Shown: positions 48,119-61,749, counted from the stretch's first letter. The stretch is DNA of 64,000 nt from Synchiropus splendidus (GCF_027744825.2 NC_071347.1:12895501-12959500), one strand, 5' to 3'. The notes: a model not told the origin generated them from the letters alone. Numbers and translations: made by a program.

Positions 48119-48961
48119 TGCAAAGAGACAGAAGGTAGCCGTTGTTGTTGTTTGAAGTAACATGATATCCTCCCAAATGCGACACGATCAAGTTGTATTT
48201 TCACAGGCAGGTTTGAATTGCCGCTATAAATGGCAGAGTTGGACATTGTGACAGCGGATTGTTGTTAAGTGAAGAGTGGTTCATGTTGCTGGATTCGTTC
48301 GCTCCCTCTGGACCTGGCCTGGCCTGCACCCACTGACGCACTGTCAAACATCTTGACCGAGGTGACAAATGCAGCTACCGCACTAACTAGTCCAGACAAG
48401 GAGACAGGGAGGGGTCATCACAATCCATAAGGTGCCGGCTATTATTGGAGCCATAGAGGAACGAGCACGTTTTTATGTTTTAGTGACTCTGTAGCGATCC
48501 TTGCTACATGACTGTGTTGACATTCTTTGGGTAACACTCCCAATATTTATGTGCATTTAAGTGCTGTTAATGCACATGTAAGGCATGTTTACAAATAACC
48601 TGATAGTTCATTCTTTAAAAAAATGGAATACCACACTTACACTTGCACTATACTGATATAAAACAGCTAGGAATCTCCCAGTTGTGAATGACAAATTGAC
48701 AATGTGATCACATCTCCACGATATTTTCTGTGAATAAAGTCAATTGAAAAGCAATTAATGACATCACTCTGTCATGGCATCTTAGGCCAGTGTTGTGCCA
48801 AATGGTGGGACACATGCACACACAGAGGATATGTGGACTGATGGAAACTTCCCTCTCTGGCATAGCGTGGGCTTGAGTGTGGTCCATTTCCTGCCAGGTC
48901 TGAACCAGCTGAGCCAGGCTCTCATATTGCCACTCAGGGGGGCTTAGGCCTGTCAGATCAT

Positions 48962-48982
48962 TGTGTGTGTGTGTGTGTGTGT
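48962..48982. repeat. (TG)10 microsatellite
   Basis: About 20 bases of alternating T and G lie in the spacer upstream of mrpl23. Confidence 0.9.
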
Positions 48983-49338
48983 AAGATCACACCAGAGTGG
49001 CCTCAGTCGGAGACTTTACAGGGCAACATCTCCCTCTCCTGCCGCTCCAACGTTTCTACAAAACGCAGTTGAGAAAAGAGTGTCCCAGCAGTAACCTCAA
49101 AAACAGCAACTGCTGCCGTTGCAAAGAGTAAAATATGTGATATACTTCACTGGGAATCCAAAGGCAGGACTCTTCTTTCATCAACGTGTAGGGTATGCAT
49201 TCTCAAAACGTAAACATTAACGTATGAAAGCACAGATCAAATAATACGAATGAATATTAAAAGCAAACCCGTTTAAGTTTCGATAAATGTCACGTCAATG
49301 TCACTTCTGAAATCCGGCGTCGACCAAGGACGTGACAG

Positions 49339-49394
49339 TGCGCATGCGCATTGGGTATACTCCCGGAAGTGGAGGCGTAACCCCCACACGTGTG
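49339..49394 (+). promoter_or_regulatory. mrpl23: mrpl23 promoter with NRF-1, ETS and E-box motifs
   Basis: Within 56 bases lie TGCGCATGCGCA (49339-49350, a palindromic NRF-1 site), CCGGAAGT (49363-49370, ETS/GABP type) and CACACGTGTG (49385-49394, a palindromic E-box). They end 58 bases before the mrpl23 start codon. NRF-1 and GABP are the usual activators of nuclear genes for mitochondrial proteins, and there is no TATA box close by. The placement fits a CpG-type housekeeping promoter. Confidence 0.7.
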
Positions 49395-49452
49395 GTGTTT
49401 GACAACCTTGAAAGGACTATAATACACTTAATACACAGGAAACAACAAGACA

Positions 49453-52400
49453 ATGCCGTCGCCGAGACTAATGTAGGTGCTCTCTGGACTCACGCGTGGT
49501 CACAGCTACTTCTTAGCAAAACATATACTTACTCTCCGCCTTCTTCTATGATAGTAGTGTGTGCTAACATCCCCAGCTACCTTTAGCATGTTTCATTTAA
49601 ATGGTTCATAGAAACGTTATTTCCTTTTTGTGCGTGTAATGTTTCGTTTGCAGGTAGTCTTTTGATCATTCCGTTTTAGTTACGGCGTCTTAAAATGACC
49701 ATTGTCGTTGTGTTGAAACTGTTAGCATGCTAAGCTAAAAACAGTGCAGGAGTAGAGGTGAAGAACATTCCACCTCAACCTTGGTGCCTCTGTGACATTA
49801 TCCTACTTCACTGTGAATACTTGTTACTTGTGTAATACACGACTTACTGTTTTCATAAAATCTGTCAATGTATTGTTTTTGTTTTTATATTATTCTGTTA
49901 AGGTATTGCATGTAATGCCTTCATTTAATCTCTCTATCCTTGGTCTCTTCACAGATTTCCCTTTTACCAAATTGGGAACCCACAGTTGCGGCTCTTCAGA
50001 CCAAACTGGTTCCTTACGTTGGTGCGACCGGGAACCGAGCAGCCTCCAGACACAGTTCAGTTTCGTATCCCCATGGAGTAAGTCACACGTGGCAGATTCA
50101 ATCTTTATTCTTGATTTGCTTATTTTTATTCATGCAAATACTGTTGCATTTTCTCGTGCTGCGCAGTTTCTATACTGTAGTGGAAAAAAGGTTATTGGAC
50201 ACCCCATGCATTGATGTTGTGATGGTTTATTTTTTATGTTCCGCTTTGAACAAATTAGTTGACTTTGATACCTACAATATTGAGGAATAACATATTGACA
50301 GTCGAGAACTTACTTTTGTTAGTTGTTTCTTGTGAACAATAACGAAACAAAAATGAATGCTCTTTGTTTGCGTCTGTATAATGCAGCCACACCTTTTGAA
50401 TAAAAATAAATAATAATAATAATAAACGAAAAAGCCAAGATTTTTTCGTCGTTATATTCTAGATTGGGTCAAACTTTAAGGGTGTCTGAAAGTCTTTTTC
50501 TGCTACTACTTAGAGTAAATCTGGGAAGTCATTGAGAAGCCACAGGAAAAACCACACTACATTTTTAGTACTTTAGTACTAGTTTCTTATTTTGCAACCT
50601 GGTATCGGCGAAAAAAAGGAAAACAAAAGCTGGAACAAAAAGTCTGATGATTTCTGTAACCAAATATCCCTCACTTTGAAGTTCCGCTTAAAGTATACCA
50701 TCTTACTGTTAAAATACATCTTATAGCATCGTAAATCTAGTTTTAACAATAATTCAAATATTTTTTTGAAAAGTAGAAATTGTCTGACTTCTGTTGTTCA
50801 TGTAGCACTATAAGCTTTAGCTTTTTTTTTTAAGTGACTCGACAGTGCAACTTTTTTTGGGGACTGAATTGTATTACTATGACTATTTTTGTATTTTAAT
50901 GCTTTTTACAGATAAATAATGGTGTCAAAAAATGCTTGGCTCTATGTGGTCTTGGACTTGAAATGTACCACCCTAGTCTTGCTCATCCCTGTATGTATAA
51001 TTTAAACCACTAGGTGGCGCCAAAACATAAATGATGGAAATAGGAATGCTTCATCAGTGGTCATCTGTATGCGCCAGTGTCTATTTTGAAATAGTATTGT
51101 AAGACAACACAACACCAACAGTGGCATGGAAGGTCTAAGGTCGCGGTTTTCAACTCTTGAATAGATATTTTATATACACTATCTGTTGACTTCACTCTTT
51201 ACTCTAACCAAAGATGTCGATAAATGTTTGTGTTTCTGTGCCGTAGTAAAGGCAAGCTCATCTGAATCTAAATGGTCAGAAAGGTTATTAGAAGTCCTGA
51301 GCCCACACTGGAGGGAAAAAAATAAAGTTTCAAGCGGATCATCTCTGTGTCTCTTGTGGGGTTTAGACTGTAATCTGTTCATCCAGGTGCCTGGCCTCCC
51401 ACAATGAATCTTGTCTCTTGTCTGCCAAACTCCTAGGGTGCTTATGTAATTGGGTGTGCGTGTGTGTGTTTGTGCGCGCGTATGGTCAGTGTGTGGGTCT
51501 ACCAAGTGCATGTGTTTGGTGCTGGTTTTCAACAGTGTTTTAATTCTATCTGACAGATACCTTTTATTGGATAAATAGTCTTTGAATTGACAGTGACCTG
51601 ACATCTTCAGTCTTGTGACCTCATCGCCTTCTGCAGGTCTGCGTACTGTCACCTGCCATACAGTCATCCAGTAGCTGGTTTCAGTGACTGCTCTCTTCAG
51701 CCACTGTGTCTGGACACCAGCCAATTTCCCAATTTAATGATCTGTTAGAGTCCTCCTCCATGTCACTAACCTTTGCTTTCACTTTTTGGTTTTGAGGATT
51801 TGAAGATTTCTTTGAGGACAGAAAAACTGCTTTGTCAGAAAAAAAGGATCCTTAGGGTTCCACATAGCATGAATTGAAAGGATGCTTGATCACAATTGTG
51901 TATCGACCTGAATCCAATTTTTTTTTCCAACAATGCCTGAGTGGGGTTTTAACGCCAGACACAGTGTAGCACCTTGCTTCTCATTGCCCCTGGACTCAAG
52001 TCTTTCATGAAACGGTGTTCCATCCCTGCTGAATCAAGTTTGCTGCAGCCTCAGCCTGTGCTTTGTTGTTTTGCTGGCCACCTATGGACATTGTAGAAAG
52101 TAGTAAGAGGACAGACGGCAACACAAACCAAAGAACTCCCACTCCTGTGTTATTGATGAGCCTGACTCACGACAGTGAAAGCTCGTGGAGCTATGACTCT
52201 TTGAGTAGGTGGTGTTAATGTTGATAAGTTGAGCAGCTGTTAATGAGAAGTAGTAATGCTAACGTTCTCAGGGCTACAAAACATTAGTTGCCTTTGTTTG
52301 ACCAACACCTGGAGGTTCACACGACGAGTTGTCGATCACATCCTCAATTGCAGTATCACTCATTTCCCCTTTAGCCATCTCTTCCACGCAGGGCTCCCCT

Positions 52401-55400
52401 GTTTATTGTGCTTTCCTACAATGCTTTAGAAAAGGTCCAAAACCAATGTCTCTGAAGTGAAGCACCTCTTGTTAACGCACCTGTGCAGTATTTTCTCTGA
52501 AATCTTTTTCGACCCACAAGTTTCTCGATGTTTATTGGTGTCCTTAATTGTTCTCAAGTCCTTTGTTCTCTTGGTATTTTGCCTCAGCGTGAACATGAAC
52601 ACCGTCTATTTTCTAGATTTCCTCTCTGCACACATGCTGTTTGGTGTTGCAGTTTTGTGTGAGTGCGTGTGTGTGTGCATGTATATGGCAGTATTCCTGA
52701 ATGAATTCCTGTTGTTTATCAAGTTTTTTTTTTTAATACACCCCATCTATAGCAACTATTACAACTGTCTTCAACATGATCAATGAAGTTTAATCAGCCT
52801 TAAAAATGCGACAATAACATCAGTTGCTATGGTAACTATGCTTTTGTTTACTTTCTCAACTATATATATATATGATTTTTTTTACTTGATGATTTATGTT
52901 TTATTTTCTGTTATATTAATATTTTCTAGCTATTTTTTTCTTTGATATTCTTTTACAATCATGAGGGAGAAAATACATTTTCGTGAGATTACTTTACATT
53001 TTTTTTTGCCTGAAAGGTGTTTTTCCACACCCATATGTTGATGTGTTGAAATAGTCTTTATATTAACAAATAACACGATTTAAATGGTAATTAATGTGAT
53101 ATTTAGTGCTTTTTTTGAAACTTATCTATAATAATAGCAACCCGTGTTTTGTCCTGTTTCTTGTGGCCCCTCTAAAAGTTGCTGCCCAAAGGAAATTTTT
53201 ATCTCCCACCCCTGCCCCTGGGGCTCCAGGTATAATGGAAATCAGAAGATGGAAATAGAAGAAGAAAGGTCCCTCAGCAAACATACAACAGCAACTCCAT
53301 CGCAACATGTATAATGGAATATTGCTAGAATCTTTTCGTTTTTCTTCTATGTTATGCCTTGTCATTTCCCCCTTTTTGATGTTATTAAACTTGAGACAAC
53401 CCTGTTGGATCATGCCATCAAAAGTGCCTCTTTACACTGAAAAATATGGTTGTTTTTTTGGGACTGTAAATAATTCTTTACCTTTCACTGTTTTGAGGTG
53501 ATGTTTCTACACCAATGAATGTTACACTCCAAATGTAGTCTCCAAACTGTCTAGCTATAAAATACGTTTGATTTGGGAAAAAGGTGACAAGCCTGTTTTT
53601 GATCGCTGTCTCAGTAACTAGGGTTGACTTTACGTGTAGAGAAGTAACCCATTCTGAATAGAGCCCAAGTCAACATTCATACTTTTATTTCTGTTTTTCC
53701 TGGTGTTGTGTGCGTAGGGAAAACCTTTTAAATGGGGCTGAGTGCAGACCCAGCATGCTGACGGCGCTACTAACCGGCCACAGTTCAGGATGAAAAAGAC
53801 CGTGCACCAGACTACACTGTGGTTTCTTACTGTAATCTATGAAAAACAACCGTACCCTGCGACACAGAAAATCACATCAGCTCTGAGAGCCAACAACCTG
53901 ATGAATCAAATGGTGTTATGGTTGCCATGGCAACCACTCTGTTTCTGTTTGCCATTCCACTCTATAAACACGAGTCCAGTTGAAAACCAGGTCATTTTCA
54001 CGCTAATTAACCTCAGTTTATGTCATAGGAAGTCATTAAGCAGAGCAGTCAAAGTCTTCGCCTAACTGTCTTCTTTTACCAGTCTGTCAGTCTCAGAAGT
54101 TTTTTTTGACTCCTGTTGACCTCTGCTTTGATCTATTTCTGTGCTTTTGTCTGAGGAAAAAAAAAAGCCCTGTGCCAAAATCGAATCCTTCACACGATGC
54201 TCTTATATTCTCAACCTCTCAACTGTCCCTCTTGAGTATAAGGCTCAGGTTCCTCAATGGCTTCACTTCTAAACAAGGTCTGCTATTATGATCTTGATAC
54301 TTAGTGTTGGGCAACTTCACTTTATGCATTGTCTGAGCAGATGGGAGGGTTGTGAGGGAGTATCACAACCCAAACCTGACAATGAGGCTGGCTGACAATG
54401 AGAAGCGGCTTTCTTGAACTTTCATCTGCGCAGCAAACAACTCTCCTGTTACATTCTCCCCGCTAAGCTGCACGGACATAATGTACTTTGATGTGTTTGT
54501 GAGTTTGTGTGGGTGTGTATAATCAACTGTACCTATTAGTGCGTTGTTGTGATTTAATAGTTATGAAATGAAGTCTGATCTTTCATTTACATTTCCCACT
54601 TTAAATCGTTCACTATACCTTCCTTCTGAATTAACCTTTAGGTTTTCAGAAGATTAATTTTGATAGATCTAATCTCCAAAAACACCCTGTTTTGAACAGT
54701 TACATGTTAGCGGGTCATATCTGCGTGCTATGTTTTTTAGTGAAATATGCGGATTGGATTTTATTTTGAACCAACTCTTATGGGTCACATGACACTGGGT
54801 GGTATTTGCCGGTAGTTTGTCAAATAAAAGCCAATGGTCAGCTTCCTGAAAGACCCATTTTTATTAGTCATGTCTACGAAACCATTGAAAAGACTTTCAG
54901 TTGTTATAGCAAATTGAAATAAGGCCTGTGACAAATAAATTCATTTATTTCTTTAAAATTGATATAAAATGTGATTTAACCAAACTGCAATAAGAGGTCG
55001 CAATAAAAAGCAATTAAAAATGTGCGGTATCTGTATTATTTTTATTTTTCTAATACTAGGATGCAATTTTAAAAGCTTCAAAAATAGTGAGGAAAAATAA
55101 ATAGTTTCATTCGATGAATTTCATTGACTGAAAATCTCTGGACACACAGCAAGCTTCACCTTCAAAGTCGTGCCAGTCAGGGGCTGTTGTTTTGTACCGC
55201 TTTTCCTTTTTCCTTCCTCCCATAAGCTAATCTTCCTGTAAGTCACATGTGGCACCGTATACGCCACTATTTTCTTTTAAATCAACAGCAGATCACAGGT
55301 TTCAGCCACCTCACTCCACAGACAAGGTGAAGAAGAATGCATTTACAATGTAAATATGTGATTTTGCTAGGGCACGGCAAAATGGCAAAACAAAAAAATC

Positions 55401-56488
55401 GAATCGTAGATTACACGGAAGGCAAATCCACCAAAAATACTTAACTCTTTTAGAGATAAATTTTGAGCTCGCTAACATGTAACTATATAGCAGACTTGCT
55501 CTTTTTCTTTGATAGGCGCAAATGACTGTGCCTGAATTTCCCTTTGAATATTCTCTTTTCTCAATGTTATGCCATTTGCCTGATAATAGTAAGCCCCAGA
55601 TAAATCAGGCTCTGTAGTTGCTGTATTGATGTTGTCCCTTCAGCATAGCCAACAAACACCTGATGCTCTGTTTTCAATTGTCATCTTCCTTACGACAACA
55701 AAAGTGTCTTGCATCAACCGCCATCGATCAAACCCATCTGAAGCTCTTTCACTTCCCTGTAATTCCCAATGTTTAGCCGTTAACTAAAATAAGATATTTA
55801 AAAACCAAACTGTGGAGTCAGCCCAGTGTCTATCAAACTTAAAGCCACATTAAAAGCCTTTCAGGCGCCTGCCAAGTCATGTTTTGAGAGCGAGCGACCT
55901 CAAAGCACCTCAAAGAAGAATTCACATAAGGGATGATGGTCACTGACACACTTGCAACTGTGTAGAAAGGCACCAGCAACATTTTCATTTGTCATTCATG
56001 CATATTAGTATATATTTGAGTAGCTAATATCTATGTTTACAGTAACCTTTGCTATATTGTTTCTCCATTTTCAATTCAATTTTTATCAACTGTATTCGAA
56101 GAGGTATCATTTTGTTAAACATCTATTCTTCCTCTAGCTCTTGGACCGTTGTGGTCAGAGGAAATCATCTTTTGAATGTCAGGAGTGAATGTCATAACAA
56201 GCTAGAACTATCGACCACAAATGTAATGGTGACGCAACATGGTCTAGTTGTCGAATAGGCACATAGTTTTTGTTTTCACTGGTCCTCAACAGGATGCGTC
56301 GCCTTAATGTCCAGGTGAGGCAGACAAGTTCAGTCTACTGAGCAGGAACAAGAAATTTTACTGGAGTTGAGCGCCTTTCTATTTCAGTTTTTGACTGCTC
56401 ATGTGACCCTAAAATGTCTGGATTGGTCACCATTGCTTTGGGAATAACATCTGCTGGTGGACACTGTATTGAAGTGCATTAAATATAA

Positions 56489-56585
<97 letters not shown>

Positions 56586-59500
56586 GTAATCATAAAAATA
56601 ACATATTTGCTGGCACTATCTGGGGGTTAGCGGCTGTCTGTGTCCGCTTTAGATTCATTAGTATTTGCAGTGGCTGGATAATTGGGGGGGTGAAGGCAGT
56701 CGGGATTTAGAAAATGTTCTCCTCATTAATCAGGATCAGTGTTCCCCTGTTAATGATCCAGAGGAGACCACGCAGTCCCAAGCCACTTTCCTACCGTCCG
56801 CTCAGTTGTGCGCTTTCGAGGAAAATCTGTCTTTAGCGCAATAAGTCTTTCTCTTCCTCTTTATCCGACGTAACCCTGGTCGTTCCGCGCTGCTTCACTT
56901 TCACCTGGCACCAGGAGGAGCTGGGAAAAGTCCCAAGTGAAACGCAGAATGGCGTCTGTGTGACTTCAAAACACGCTTGATTGAAATTAAAAATGAACAA
57001 GGGACATTATGACGCAGTGGGTGACAAACACCTTCCTGTCACAATGACCTTGTCAGCCCGTTGGAGTGTTTACCGAGCTTTCTTTAATTGACTTGAAAGA
57101 AGGAAAAAAGTCAGTCACCAGACTGTCTTTGGCTCTTTATTCGTGGTAAAATGTGGAAAGCTTTGCTAAGGAATCATAAATTTAAGCTTTCGTAACTTGA
57201 TAAACACTGTTAGTATGTTGTGTTGAAGGTCCACATCAGTGCTGGCTTTGCCAGACTTCGACCTATTATAGAGGGAAAAGGCAATTGTTTGTACAGCATG
57301 GAACATATATTACATCATTCTTAGTACAAAGACTCTTTGTGTTTGCAGATGGGATTTTCTCATGCAAATGTTTGCCTCACCTAATACTGTAATAAAAGCT
57401 CAATGTGCGCTGTTTCCTTATGAATAAAAAAAAAAAGATCTGTCCTATCAATGATACATATGAGGTGATGGAAGCCGCCATATCCGAGCTACAACTGTGA
57501 GACCACAGCGTCGCTATTAAGCACTTTGTCAGACGCATTTAGGAAGTGCTCTACCAGGCTAATTTAATTGACAAGATTGATTTGGCTTTAAAAGCCTCTC
57601 TTCCTCTGGTCGGACCAATCCGTTCCAAATGATGCCCAGTGGGCTAGCTTTAGCTGGGCTGGCCCACCGGATCACTCGGTGCCAGGCCCACTTCCTGTGT
57701 AGGGTTTCATTGGGCGCGATCGATACCTCCAGACTGCTAATTGCATGAACACTGACACTCACATTTTTCTTGTCTTCACTTCATGGTCAAGGGAGTAATT
57801 CACTGTTTGTGCCCATATGGAATTATTCTGTCTGGTCGGGGAGGTAATGTAACAGCAGTGTTATATGAACGCTTGGATTGTGTATATATAGATCATCATG
57901 ATACATTCATTCAATCTCAGAGAATATTGATTTTGATTGCCCTTTCATCACCTCAGCTAACCTCTACTTCTTCTCTCTCTCTCTCTCTCTCTTGCCAATG
58001 GTTTCGCTGTTCCTGCCTTGAACTTGTCTGGACAGAATGACCAAGTGTGACGTGAAGAACTACTTGGAGAAGATCTATAACGTCCCTGTGGGAGCAGTTC
58101 GCACCAGGATACAGTTTGGTAAGTTTAAAAAGCGAAATAAGTATATGGGCCCCTTTGGTCGCCCAAGTATTTTCAATCAAATATTCAACTTTGATACCTA
58201 TTTCAAAAGGCTATGGCATGGTAGTAGCTTGGGGAAAAAATGGGAGTAAATTCACTCATCTGATTTGTACCTTTCATGATGTCACTAGGCGGTGGCCATT
58301 GTGAATCAATTACAGTGGTAGCTCGGTTCTCGACCACGGCCGTTTGAGAAGCGATTTGTCCGTAATCTGAATTTATTTTTTCCCATTACAATTAATGGAA
58401 AAAGAAATAATGCGTTCCAAGCCTTAAAATAGGCTTTTGTAGGAGTGAATGTAGAGTGTCTGACAAAGTCATAAACCAAGTAACGCTCTGTCCCAGACTC
58501 GCCTCATCCCTGTCCCAGCTCCAGCCCACAACAGGACATCAAACCCTGGAGTGTGGCTCCAGCCTTGGAGGTGTGGAGAGTGAGCTCCTCCCCTGTGACA
58601 CTCTACCACGGTCCAGTGCGGAGACAGGAAAGGTTTTACACCTCAATATGAAGAAAAAACAGTCAGTAAATGTAGCTAACGGGACATGTCTGCATACAGA
58701 GGCTGCGTTATAAACTATAAGAAAGCGCGTCGTGCGTCAGCTGATCGGTCAGTGCACGTTATGTTTTTTCTGGCTTATTTCGGGGGCGTTCAAGTTCTGG
58801 ATATTCGTTTGAAATCTGAAGCAAAAAAATCTCAAAATTTTTATTCCAACTCTTAATTTGTTCGAATTACAGGACGTTTGAAAACCGAGGTGCCACTGTA
58901 CTTTTACAGATGTTTATTCCCCTCCTCTTCACCTTTCAAGCAACACTGATGATGCTGATGACCATGGCTGGGCATCATCACTGTCATTTACTGTTGCATG
59001 GAAATTGTTACCCTTCACAACAAAACAAAACAACAGTCATACTTTGATGAAGATAGACTTGAGTAGAGGTAACCTTTACCCCTGAAAACAAATAATTTTT
59101 GTCTTGCGACATTCATACTCACAGATATAAGCATATGACTGGTGTATATGGTAGAGCTCACCACACACCCTGTGTTGCAAGAAATGATACTTGCAAACTG
59201 GGGACTTAAAGTCCGACTGGCTCGCAGTTATTGTAACCTGGACCAATATAAACTGAGTCTTAACGGTGTTCCAGATATGTGCCACAGAAAGGCACGTGGT
59301 TCTCTTTTAATGTGGAAGGTTGACTTCGCCGTCACTCTGGGACTCAAAATAGTTGCTATTTGTTGAGAGTGAAAAGGTGTGGGATAATTTGCAATAGTCA
59401 TTCTTCTACTTTAGTAGTTTTTCATTATGTATTTGAAAGACCTATGTAATGCAATTCTCTACTGACACACCCTGATTTCAGTTAAGCTACGGTGAATTTA

Positions 59501-61749
59501 GACCAAGACACGATTGGTGGTGTGATGTAGATATATGTGTATAATGTGTTCTTTAGGCTGCACCAGTTGGTTGATTATAATTGGGTTCATCTGGCAGCAT
59601 AGACGGCCATCCAATTGACACTCATGGATGGGGTGTTTTCCAGTGGGTAGTTACTGTAGTGGTTAGCGTGCCTGGTTCTCCTTTCCATCTAACACACACA
59701 GCTGCTTATCTGAGAATCTGCTGCAGCAGCAGTTGAGCCTCCAGATGTCCCAGGGCACCCCATGCTCCCTCCAAACAAATGTATTTTAATCGCTGAAACG
59801 CTTAGGTTCCTAGATTCAGGGTCCTAAATTCTTTTGTCTCAGCTCCTTGTCACTCATCATCAAAGGTCAATGAAGGGTACTGGTTCAAGTGAATTTCGTT
59901 GACCATTTTTTGGGGCTACTGCAATTCTATAAATTGTCATTTTCATATCTTCATCTGGTTTCATTGAGGGCAGGATGGAAGTGGCGCGAAGAGCCATAAG
60001 GAAAGCCTCTGGAAAACTCGAAGGGAGAGAAGTAGGGTGGAAAGAGGCGCCTACCTTAGCTTCGCCTACAGTGTGGAGGACCCATTAACAGTGTTTATTA
60101 GGATTGTGTCTTTAAAAGCTAGGGGAAAAGGAAAGCCCCTCAGGAGGGTGTGTGGAAGGAAAGCAGTCAGCGGCGAGTTGACGGAGGGGGATCGGGAAGA
60201 AAGGGCGTCTCGGGGCCCCTATGATTTCTGATGTGCGTCATAGAAGGTATCCCTGTCTATGTTGGGAGTTCCACTCAATTGGCAGTGTGAAGACAGGAAA
60301 AAGTTGTGGAACGTAAGGGGTTCAAACGACCCTCTCTTTCTTCTGTGGGCAGCAGGGGTATTTTGGAAGACGTTGTCATGGATACCCGTCTTGCCTGGGA
60401 TTTGTAATGTGATAGCTGGCTGCCAAACCGCAATCTCAAAGTGGGAGAAATTGTGCTTGCGTTTGCGAGTGTTCTATGAAAGCTTTGTCTGTGCGTCTCC
60501 TATGTTTCGGGAAAGAAGTCAATGAAATGGTGAAGCACACTCACACTCCCCTGGACAATGTTCTTTTCTATATGCCTTTTCAAATGCCATGATATGTCCC
60601 AATGGATATCCTTTGCTAGTTAATCACAGGCTCGCATGACCGCGCGTCCACCCTGATACCTCTGTCTCCCACCCACACAGCGGCCTCCACCTCACCAGGG
60701 GAGCCAGAGGGGGTGTTTTACGACCCTGCTTAGGGCTTTCCCTGAGTAGTGGGCTGCCTGGCTAGTGATAACTAGCTGCACGTACGCACACACAACTTAC
60801 TCACTGAAGTGGAATGTTTCCCCTCTTTTTTCATGTCGTAAACTGCTCACATGCCAACAACAGTTATTCAAAAGGCTTGTTGACTTGACCATCCGTCTTG
60901 CTCGGGTCGGAGTTCCGAGGCAAATATTAGTGTTTGATCATTATCCATCATTTTTGGAGGTCAGTTCTTCCTAAACTATGTCAAGTGCCAATTTGTGACA
61001 GGGATACACTCATTCTCTCGCCATTTTGGACATCCCGCTCCACTACTCAACAAAACCAGGCTTACTTTTTACGACTTGGAACAAAACACAGTATTTAACT
61101 TCTAAAGACGTCTTAGAGATTCACATACAAATCAGTGATATGGTTTTCACACCTGTGAAAACTCTTTGACTGAATGCCTCCTTTGACATGAAACATGTTT
61201 TGCTTAACAAAAAATATGCTGTTGATCTTGCACATGCAAAACACCATGCAGATGACTTAATAATAACCCCCTACCTCATCTCACTTTAAACCCTATTGAG
61301 AGCACATGGAGCCAACTCCATCAATGAGAGATTTACTGCAAAGGAAGTTAACCTCACTGAACAAGAAGGCTTGTGTTAAAGGCTGTGGCGAATAGAAATC
61401 GTGAACAGAGAAAAAAAACATGCGATCTTGTGTTCGCCTTGTCTTGTCTTAGTTTTTATTTGATATATTTGATATAAAGTACTATTATGTCGTTATTATT
61501 ATAAAATATATACTCAAAGAATGCATAAATAAGAATTTGTCCGCGGCACCTTGTGTCATTAAATTAAATAAAAAGTAAATTGCAGTGTATTTGTCAACAG
61601 CAATGACTGTTGTAAATTCATAACATAAAAAAAACAGAAGCAGAGACACATTTTAAACTTATCGATGCATTTCAGGTTCCAACAAGAAGAGGAATCACTT
61701 AAACCAGAAGGTCAAGAAGCCCGATTACAAGGTGGCTTATGTTCAACTG
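49453..61749 (+). CDS. mrpl23: Mitochondrial ribosomal protein L23 (uL23m), first four coding exons; 3' end outside the window
   Basis: MRPL23 is a large-subunit protein of the mitochondrial ribosome and binds rRNA near the exit tunnel. Coding exons are 49453-49472, 49955-50077, 58036-58118 and 61676-61749. They total exactly 100 codons, and phases agree at all three junctions. The product reads [20 protein letters not shown] at the start, then [27 protein letters not shown] and [12 protein letters not shown], all of which match my memory of human MRPL23 (about 150 residues) at the same spacing. The first exon is tiny (20 bases) and rests on its ATG context (A at -3), the GTAGGT donor and the phase fit, so it is the least certain part. 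About 50 C-terminal residues are missing. I found no matching exon in 61750-64000, so the gene runs off the right edge. Introns are very unequal (0.5, 8.0 and 3.6 kb). Confidence 0.93.
51007..51021 (+). promoter_or_regulatory. CTCF-like motif
   Basis: CCACTAGGTGGCGCC fits the CTCF core. It lies in mrpl23 intron 2. Motif match only. Confidence 0.4.
52823..52836. promoter_or_regulatory. RFX X-box-like motif 1
   Basis: GTTGCTATGGTAAC is a near-palindromic X-box of the GTNRCC/T-RGYAAC type bound by RFX factors. It lies in mrpl23 intron 2, 1.1 kb before a second such site. Confidence 0.5.
53920..53935. promoter_or_regulatory. RFX X-box-like motif 2 (perfect palindrome)
   Basis: GGTTGCCATGGCAACC is a perfect 16-base palindrome and the ideal full X-box. 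It lies in mrpl23 intron 2. Confidence 0.55.
56497..56583. repeat. (AT)n microsatellite
   Basis: About 87 bases of pure AT, with slightly impure ATAAAT units just before. Confidence 0.95.
57970..57992 (+). repeat. CT tract upstream of an mrpl23 splice acceptor
   Basis: A pure TC run stands about 45 bases before the acceptor of the exon starting at 58036. It may serve as an extended polypyrimidine tract. Confidence 0.8.
58311..58900 (-). repeat. TACAGTGGTACC-type TIR element, copy D (internally deleted)
   Basis: This 590-base element in mrpl23 intron 3 is inverted relative to copies A-C. Both ends are present: TACAGTGGTAGCTCGG on the left and CCGAGGTGCCACTGTA on the right. Compared with copy B it lacks roughly 130 bases of the interior at about position 58461. 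There the block next to TAGAGTGTCTG is joined straight to TGACAAAGTC. Confidence 0.85.

Larger units (their letters stand above)
44800..49330. other. Intergenic spacer between diverging genes
   Basis: This 4.5 kb lies between the GH31-like promoter and the mrpl23 promoter. It holds a purine-rich stretch (44980-45002), a LINE-like fragment (45175-45420), an isolated TATA-type motif (46691), a degenerate GAGACC-rich patch (47610-47705), and TCTG and GT microsatellites. No gene with family resemblance was found. Confidence 0.55.
50078..58035 (+). other. mrpl23: Long second intron of mrpl23
   Basis: This is 8 kb of AT-rich intron. It holds a CTCF-like motif (51007), two RFX X-box-like palindromes (52823 and 53921), an AT microsatellite (56497) and a CT tract close to the 3' splice site. 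No nested coding gene was recognised. Confidence 0.6.

Noticed and set aside
46691..48310. Two places (46721 and 48291) sharing a TTCGCTCGCTCCCTCTG-like stretch after a TATAAAT motif
   Set aside because: A 17-base near match is within chance expectation for a window of this size, and the distances differ.
60300..60345. Possible tRNA T-arm (GGGGTTCAAACGACCCT)
   Set aside because: There is no matching A box, acceptor stem or anticodon arm at the right distance on either strand.
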